A stretch of 64,000 nucleotides of DNA. Origin: Lagopus muta. Taxonomy: Eukaryota; Chordata; Aves; Galliformes; Phasianidae. Position numbers and translations under genes: made by a program. The DNA lies in contig NW_026040168.1 in assembly GCF_023343835.1 (NCBI RefSeq), positions 501,696 to 565,695 of the forward strand, written 5' to 3'. The notes under the pieces were generated by a model, which worked only from the letters and a program-made list of their open reading frames with translations, searched no databases and was not told the DNA's origin. The number at the start of each line of letters is the position of its first letter. Position 1 is the stretch's first letter. Below, piece after piece: positions 57,397 to 64,000 of the stretch.

Positions 57397-59598
57397 GAGC
57401 AAATAATCCATATCTTTCTCTGTGCTGCTTTCGCTATTAAGCGAAGCAAAGTGAAAGGTGAATTTCCTGACCAGGAAATTCATTTCCTAGGTATGAAGTG
57501 GCAAGATGGCCGTCGTCATATCCCGACAGATGTGGTTGACAGAATCACTGCCACGTCTCCGCCCACTAATAAGAAAGAAGCACAATCCTTTCTGGGCATA
57601 GTGGGTTTTGGCAGAATGCATGTTCCAAACTACAGCCTCACTGTAAGCCCACTTTATCAGGTGACACGGAAGAAGAATGATTTTGTGTGGGGTCCTGAGC
57701 AGCAGCAGGCTTTTGAGCAGATTAAACAAGAGATAGCCCGTGCTGTGGCCCTGGGGCCAGTACGGATAGAACAGGATGTGAAGAACATCCTCTACACTGC
57801 TGCTGGAGAGAAAGGCCCCACTTGGAGTTTGTGGCAAAGAGCCTCAGGAGAGACCCGAGGCCGACCCTTGGGATTCTGGAGTCGAGCCTACAGGGGGTCA
57901 GAGGAGGGCTACACTCCAACTGAAAAGGAGATCTTAGCTGCATATGAGGGGGTTCGGGCTGCTTCCGAAGTGGTCGGTACTGAAACACAGCTCCTTCTGG
58001 CACCTTGACTGCCAGTGTTGAACTGGATGTTCAAGGGAAAGGTTCCTTCCACCCATCATGCTACTGATGCCACTTGGAGTAAGTGGATTGCACTGATTAC
58101 ACAACGAGCACGGATGGGGAACCTCAGCCGTCCAGGAATCCTAGAAGTCATCATGGACTGGCCTGAAGGTAAAAAGTTTGGAACACCACCAGCAGAAGAA
58201 GTATCACGTGCTAAAGAAGCCCCACCATACAATGAACTACCAGAGGATGAAAAGAAATATGCCCTGTTCACAGATGGATCGAGTCGTATTGTGGGAAAGC
58301 ATCGCAGATGGAAATCTGCTGTGTGGAGCCCCACACGACAAGTTGCTGAGGCCACCGAAGGGAAAGGAGAATCGAGCCAATTTGCAGAGGTAAAGGCTGT
58401 CCAACTGGCCTTAGATGTCGCTGAACGGGAGAGGTGGCCAATGCTCTATCTTTACACTGACTCATGGATGGTAGCAAATGCCTTATGGGGGTGGCTACAG
58501 CAGTGGGAGCAAAATAATTGGCAAAGAAAGGGCAAGCCTATTTGGGCTGCTGACCTATGGAAAGATATTGCTACCCGAACAAAAAATATGGTTATAAAGG
58601 TGCGTCATGTAGATGCTCATGTGCCCAAGAGTAGAGCTACAGAAGATCAGCGAAATAACCATCAGGTAGACCGAGCTGCCAGAATTGAGGTGGCTCAAAT
58701 AGACCTGGACTGGCAGAACAAGGGTGAGTTATTTTTAGCTCGGTGGGCCCATGAGACCTCAGGTCATCAAGGGAGAGACGCAACATACAAATGGGCCAGA
58801 GACCGAGGGGTGGACTTAGCTATGGATGCCATTGTACAAATCATTCATGACTGTGATACATGCGCCACAATTAAACAAGCTAAGAGGATGAAACCTCTCT
58901 GGGAGGAAGGGCGATGGCAAAAGTACAAATATGGGGAGGCATGGCAGGTTGATTATATCACCTTGCCACGATCTCGCAATGGTAAGCATTATGTGCTCAC
59001 CATGGTGGAGGCAACAACCGGGTGGCTTGAAACATATGCAGTACCCCATGCTACTGCCCGAAACACCATATTAGGTCTGGAGAGGCAAATCCTGTGGCGA
59101 CATGGCACCCCAGAAAGGATTGAGTCAGATAATGGGACTCATTTTAAAAATTCACTTGTGGATACTTGGGCCAGAGAACATGGCATCGAGTGGATTTATC
59201 ATATCCCCTATCATGCACCAGCCTCTGGTAAGATCGAACGCTACAACGGGTTGTTAAAAACGATGTTGAAAGCAATGGGTGGCGGAACATTTAAACACTG
59301 GGAGAAGCATTTGGCAGAAGCCACCTGGCTGGTTAACACCAGAGGATCAATCAGTCGAGATGGTCCTACCCAATCCAGCTCCCTACATATTGTAGAGGGA
59401 GATAAGGTCCCTGTAGTACATGTAAAGAACATGTTAGGAAAAGCAGTTTGGGTTTTTCCTGCTTCTGGGAAGGGCAAACCTATTCGCGGAACTGTCTTTG
59501 CCCAGGGACCTGGGTCCACCTGGTGGGTGATGCAGAAAAACGGGGATGTTCAGTGTGTACCACAAGGGAATTTGATGTTGGGGGAGTGCAGTCTGTAA
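57397..59598 (+). pseudogene. pol copy B, unit 8
   Basis: Shared TGA and 527 open codons. A private Cys-to-Ser change directly follows the first RNase H Asp motif (TDGSS, near 58282). Confidence 0.93.
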
Positions 59599-59644
59599 TC
59601 CCATGTGTTAAGCATGATGTAGTGATGTAGAATAAGGGGTGGAA

Positions 59645-60125
59645 TGTCATGGTTTTATGATTTTTGGTCATCAGTATTCCACACCATAACATCATGTAAT
59701 GCACTGGGGGTGGGGTTTGATATCTGCCGAATGTTCGTCCGTCGGAGAACTACTTTTCCCCAGGAGACTTTGCGGTCAGCAAGGGGATATAACTCCAAGC
59801 AAGGTCACCTGATCCTGCTTCTTCGCCTGCTCTTCGCTTTCTGCGCTTCGCCGTCTGTACTTCAGTCACTCAACTGGACTGCACTTCTCACCCCAGCATT
59901 GTGGTGAGGTCTATACAATTCAAACAGACTCTCTCTCTCTCTCTCTCTCATTGTATTTTACTAATACTATATTTAGTAAAATCATTTGTTCCACCTCAGA
60001 TCAGTGCTGTTGTTTTCAAGTATTTTGGGGTCCCCTGCTTCCCCTTTCCAGAGGCGCGGATCCGCAGATCCCTCCGCCCCTGCTGGTCACGGAACTGGGC
60101 CGGACCAGCCCATAAACCGTTGACA
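59645..60125 (+). mobile_element. Type-c LTR, 3-bp deletion form, unit 8/9 boundary
   Basis: 481 bp. It has the deletion and the CTTTCTGCGC variant of the LTR at 38654. A C is lost near 60048 and a C gained near 60080. Confidence 0.9.
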
Positions 60126-60551
60126 ATTTATTAGCTTCAATTCTGATTATATCGTATTATAGTGTGTTATCTTGCATTCTGATAATATACTTCGTAAATT
60201 AGTTTGTTTCTCCTCAGATCGGTGCCGCTGTTTTTAATTATTTTGGGGTCCCCTGTTTCCTTTTACCGGAGGCGCGGATCTGCGGATCCCTGCGCCCCGC
60301 TCGTCACGGAACTGGGCCGAACCAGCCCGTAAACCGTTGACATTCTTGGTGGAGAATGCGGGCACAGGCTGTTTTTTAGCTTTTTAGAATGAATCTCTCT
60401 CTGCTCTCGGAGAGCTTCGTTGGGAAAGTTTATCTTGTTCACCGGTGCTCACTGAAAACTTGACCTTGAAAGTCTAGGCGGACTGCCAGTGTTCGGGGAT
60501 ATTTGTAAACTTTGAGCACTGCTATCTTGCTCCCGTAAAGAGAGAAAAAAA

Positions 60552-61021
60552 ATGATTTCACTTTCTCTTTTAAACCTGTTTGCAGAGGGAGCTGCTAATT
60601 TCACAGAACTTGGGATTTTTAAACAGGCTCCCAGTCTCTCCTTTGAATCCTTTATGAGGTTTTTGAATGCTCACCTGATGGCTTTGTTAATCTCCCTGAA
60701 TTTACTGTTCATTATTTCAGTCAGTTTTTGAATTTATTGTATTTTGAGGAAGCCTTCCCCAAAACCAGAGAATATTGAATGGCAGGGAGTGTGGAGAGGC
60801 TTGGGAGATTTTAGAGAGATGGACATCTTCGGTGTCATGCAACTTTACTCCTGAACACCTGAAAGACCCTGAAAGCTTAAGCATTTATTTGAGACAGGAA
60901 TGTTGCGGCTCAGGCAGATCTGAGGAGGCACAAATGATTTGGGGCCTGGCTAATGCTTATCGGGGCCTTATTCAATAGCATCCCAAAAAGGGACAGAGTT
61001 TGTGAAATTGAGAGTGTCTGA
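60552..61021 (+). pseudogene. gag 5' fragment, unit 9
   Basis: As other units, with a 2-nt loss near 60807 and a G gained near 60964 that shift the conserved block. Confidence 0.75.
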
Positions 61022-61218
61022 GAGCTGAGAGGGAGAATCTCAGGGCTGAGAAGGAGAGTTTCCAGGAGAGACTCCGAGCCGAGAGGGAGAATCTCCAGGT
61101 CCAGAGAGTCTCCTAGTTGAGAAACAGAGTCTCCAAACGCAAAGAGAAAGTCTCCAAGCTGAAGTCGAGAATCTCTGAGCTGATAGAAGGAATCTCCAAT
61201 CTCAACGAGATGCCTTCG

Positions 61219-62531
61219 AATCGTGTCGTATTGTGGGAAAGCATCGCAGATGGAAATCTGCTGTGTGGAGCCCCACACGACAAGTTGCAGAGGCCACCGA
61301 AGGGAAAGGAGAATCAAGCCAATTTGCAGAGGTAAAGGCTGTCCAGCTGGCCTTAGATGTTGCTGAGCGGGAGAGGGGGCCAATGCTCTATCTTTACACT
61401 GACTCATGGATGGTGGCAAATGCCTTATGGGGGTGGTTACAGCAGTGGAAGCAAAATAACTGGCAAAGAAGGGGTAATCCTATTTGGGCTGCTGAACTGA
61501 GGAAAGACATTGCTGCCCGAGTAAAGAATATGTTTGTGAAGGTGCGCCATGTAGATGCTCATTTGCCCAAGATTCGGGCTACTGTAGAACAGGAAAATAA
61601 CCATCAGGTAGACCGAGCTGCCAAAATTAAGGTGGCTCGAATAGACCTGGACTGGCAGAACAAGGGTGAATTATTTCTAGCTCGGTGGGCCCATGAGACC
61701 TCAGGTCATCAAGGAAGAGATGCAACATACAAATGGCTAGAGACCGAGGGGTGGACTGAACTATGGATGCCATTGCACAGGCTATTCATAACGGTGAAAC
61801 GTGTCATCATCAAACAAGCCAAGAGGATGAAACCTCTCTGGGAGGAAGGGCGATGGCAAAAGTACAAATATGGGGAGGCATGGCAGGTTGATTATATCAC
61901 CTTGCCACGATCTCGCAATGCTAAGCGTTATGTGCTCACCATGGTGGAGGCAACAACCGGGTGGCTTGAAACATTTGCAGTACCGCACGCTACCGCCCGA
62001 AACACCATATTAGGGCTTGGGGAAACAAGTCCTGTGGCGACATGGCACCCCAGAAAGGATTGAGTCAGATAATGGGACTCATTTCAAAAATTCTCTTGTA
62101 AATACTTGGGCCAAAGATCATGGCATCGAGTGGATTTATCATATCCCCTATCATGCACCATCCTCTGGTAAATTGAACACTACAATGGGTTGCTAAAAAC
62201 CATGTTGAAAGCAATGGGTGGCGGAACATTTAAGCATTGGGATAAACATTTGGCAGAAGCCACCTGGTTAGTCAATAGTAGAGGATCAATCAATCGCGAT
62301 GGTCCTGCTAGCTCCCTACATACTGTCAAGGGAGATAAGGTTCCTGTAGTACATGTAAAGAACATGCTGGGAAAAGCGGTTTGGGTCTTTCCAGGTTCTG
62401 GGAAGGGCAAAACTCTTCGTGGAACTGTTTTTGCCCAGGGGCCTGGGTCCACTTGGTGGGTGATGCAGAGAAACGGGGATGTTCAGTGTGAACCACAAGG
62501 GAATTTGATGATGGGGGAGTGCAGCCAGTAA
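61219..62531 (+). pseudogene. pol copy A, unit 9
   Basis: Extra 1-nt losses near 61735 and 62170 relative to other A copies. The first joins two frames (61233-62063) but through non-homologous codons, so the zinc site is not repaired. Confidence 0.88.
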
Positions 62532-62639
62532 TTCCATGTAAATACACAGATTTTTTGTGTGTGCGTGTGTTTAATGTTTGATAATTACTGTTTGTATATA
62601 TATTAAGCACGATGTAGTGATGTAGAATAAGGGGTGAAA

Positions 62640-63174
62640 TGTCATGGTTTTGTGATTTTTGTCTTTCGGTATTCCACATCATAACATCATGAGGGGCAAT
62701 GGGACTTAAAATGTCAATGCTCAAGTCCAGGGTACCTGCCCTGAAGAGAAGGAGAACTAAATTCCCCAGTGGACCTTGCCGTCAGGGAGAGGAGGTTTAA
62801 CTCCTGGCAAGGTCACCTGATTGTTTCTTACTCACCTGCCCTTTGTCATGGGCGCTGCTCCTGTCTCCCTGCTGCTCAAATGGACTGTTGGCATCTCACC
62901 TCAGCGTTGTGGTGAGGCCTATCCACCTTTCGGACATTCTCTCTCTCATTATATTTGATTTATTAGCTTCAATTCTGATTATATTGTATTACAGTGTGTT
63001 ATCTTGCATTCCGATAATATACTTCGTAAATTAGTTTGTTTCTCCTCAGATCGGTGCCGCTGTTTTTAATTATTTTGGGGTCCCCTGTTTCCTTTTTCCG
63101 GAGGCGCGGATCTGCGGATACCGCCGCCCCGCTCATCACTGAACTGGGCTGAACCAGCCCGTAAACCGTTGACA
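62640..63174 (+). mobile_element. Type-b LTR, unit 9
   Basis: 535 bp because of a 2-nt gain near 62888. TACAG follows at 63175. Confidence 0.9.
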
Positions 63175-63411
63175 TACAGGGATATGTACTTTGAATTGGG
63201 GCAGTGACACTTTAATGCCCCATACACTACATGAAGTTTTAATGTGGAATACTGAAGCCCAAAAACAAAAAAACAAAAAACAAAAACAAAAAACAAAGAA
63301 CCATGACATTCCACCCCTTATTCTACATCGTTACATCTTGCTTTAAAACACATATACATACATACAAACAAACAAAAAAAGATTAAAATGCAAAAGAGAA
63401 AAGAGAAAAAA

Positions 63412-64000
63412 GAGCAAATAATCCATATCTTTCTCTGTGCTGCTTTCGCTATTAAGCGAAGCAAAGTGAAAGGTGAATTTCCTGACCAGGAAATTCATTT
63501 CCTAGGTATGAAGTGGCAAGATGGCCGTCGTCATATCCCGACAGATGTGGTTGACAGAATCACTGCCACGTCTCCGCCCACTAATAAGAAAGAAGCACAA
63601 TCCTTTCTGGCATAGTGGGTTTTGGCAGAATGCATGTTCCAAACTACAGCCTCACTGTAAGCCCACTTTATCAGGTGACACGGAAGAAGAATGATTTTGT
63701 GTGGGGTCCTGAGCAGCAGCAGGCTTTTGAGCAGATTAAACAAGAGATAGCCCGTGCTGTGGCCCTGGGGCCAGTACGGATAGAACAGGATGTGAAGAAC
63801 ATCCTCTACACTGCTGCTGGAGAGAAAGGCCCCACTTGGAGTTTGTGGCAAAGAGCCTCAGGAGAGACCCGAGGCCGACCCTTGGGATTCTGGAGTCGAG
63901 CCTACAGGGGGTCAGAGGAGGGCTACACTCCAACTGAAAAGGAGATCTTAGCTGCATATGAGGGGGTTCGGGCTGCTTCCGAAGTGGTCGGTACTGAAAC
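63412..64000 (+). pseudogene. pol copy B, unit 9, incomplete
   Basis: RT tail and connection only, cut by the window edge before RNase H. A G lost near 63609 breaks the frame after SFL. Confidence 0.9.

Larger units (their letters stand above)
53628..59644 (+). repeat. Array unit 8 (6017 bp)
   Basis: R-U5 54112-54328, primer site 54333-54350, inverted type-a piece 57161-57294. Shares the CACTGCATG variant with unit 4. Confidence 0.95.
14542..64000 (+). repeat. ERV-derived tandem array (macrosatellite), at least nine units
   Basis: Head-to-tail units start at 14542, 20559, 26576, 32595, 38654, 41597, 47611, 53628 and 59645. Spacings are 6017, 6017, 6019, 6059, 2943, 6014, 6017 and 6017 bp, and the ninth is cut by the window. 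Each boundary is a type-c LTR. Units differ only at scattered sites plus a few informative indels. All are in the same orientation with no spacer. The left boundary is resolved; the right one lies outside the window. Confidence 0.97.
59645..64000 (+). repeat. Array unit 9, cut by window edge, indel-rich
   Basis: R-U5 60126-60342, primer site 60347-60364, inverted type-a piece 63175-63308. It contains about ten 1-2 nt indels absent from all other units, many in homopolymers. Confidence 0.93.

Noticed and set aside
14542..64000. CRISPR-like or bacterial repeat system
   Set aside because: Repeats are kilobase LTR/pol units with target duplications and a tRNA primer site; the flank has CR1. This is eukaryotic.

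Overview
This window is vertebrate, and almost certainly avian, repeat-rich DNA. A CR1 LINE 3' tail lies at 255-360, and nearly everything else is endogenous retrovirus (ERV) sequence. I see no bacterial-type gene organisation and no intact host gene. The ERV density, nesting and tandem structure suggest heterochromatin, for example a W chromosome, a pericentromere or a germline-restricted chromosome; that placement is inference.

Left flank (1-14220). This is a nested ERV graveyard. A minus-strand integrase/RNase H fragment (1-257 plus 2294-3574) is split by a 2-kb insertion with a CR1 tail. A plus-strand truncated provirus follows (3575-8099: type-a LTR, gag, protease, RT, start of RNase H), with gag and pro-pol in one frame separated by an amber codon. 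Then come minus-strand remnants of class II-like elements (8100-10540 and 12790-13853) and a class I-like element (11470-12330). Between them, on the plus strand at 10576-11407, is a GC-richer coding remnant. Its centre is clearly the N-terminal SH2 domain of phospholipase C gamma 1 (PLCG1), followed by a stop codon that overlaps an AATAAA signal.

Tandem array (14542-64000, open at the right edge). It holds nine head-to-tail units, eight of about 6.0 kb (the ninth cut by the window edge) and one of 2.94 kb. Each full unit carries: a type-c LTR (484 bp); R-U5 of a type-b LTR; a primer binding site matching tRNA-Ala; a 5' gag fragment; RNase H/integrase copy A (broken); a full type-b LTR (533 bp); an inverted type-a LTR piece; and RT-tail/RNase H/integrase copy B (one in-frame TGA, then 527 open codons). 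The units are almost identical.

How the array arose can be read from the sequence. Provirus A (type-b LTRs, 5-bp target duplication TACAG) inserted into a minus-strand type-a LTR. A solo type-c LTR (5-bp duplication ATTTA) then inserted into the 5' type-b LTR of provirus A. Unequal recombination between this LTR and the type-c 3' LTR of element B amplified the segment between them. Later events include an A/B crossover (short unit 5), gene-conversion patches in both directions, and unit-specific changes. The last unit has many 1-2 nt indels, which look like assembly consensus errors.

The TG...CA LTRs, 5-bp duplications and pol motifs fit an ERVL-like (class III-like) avian family. I infer this family name and could not check it against a repeat library.
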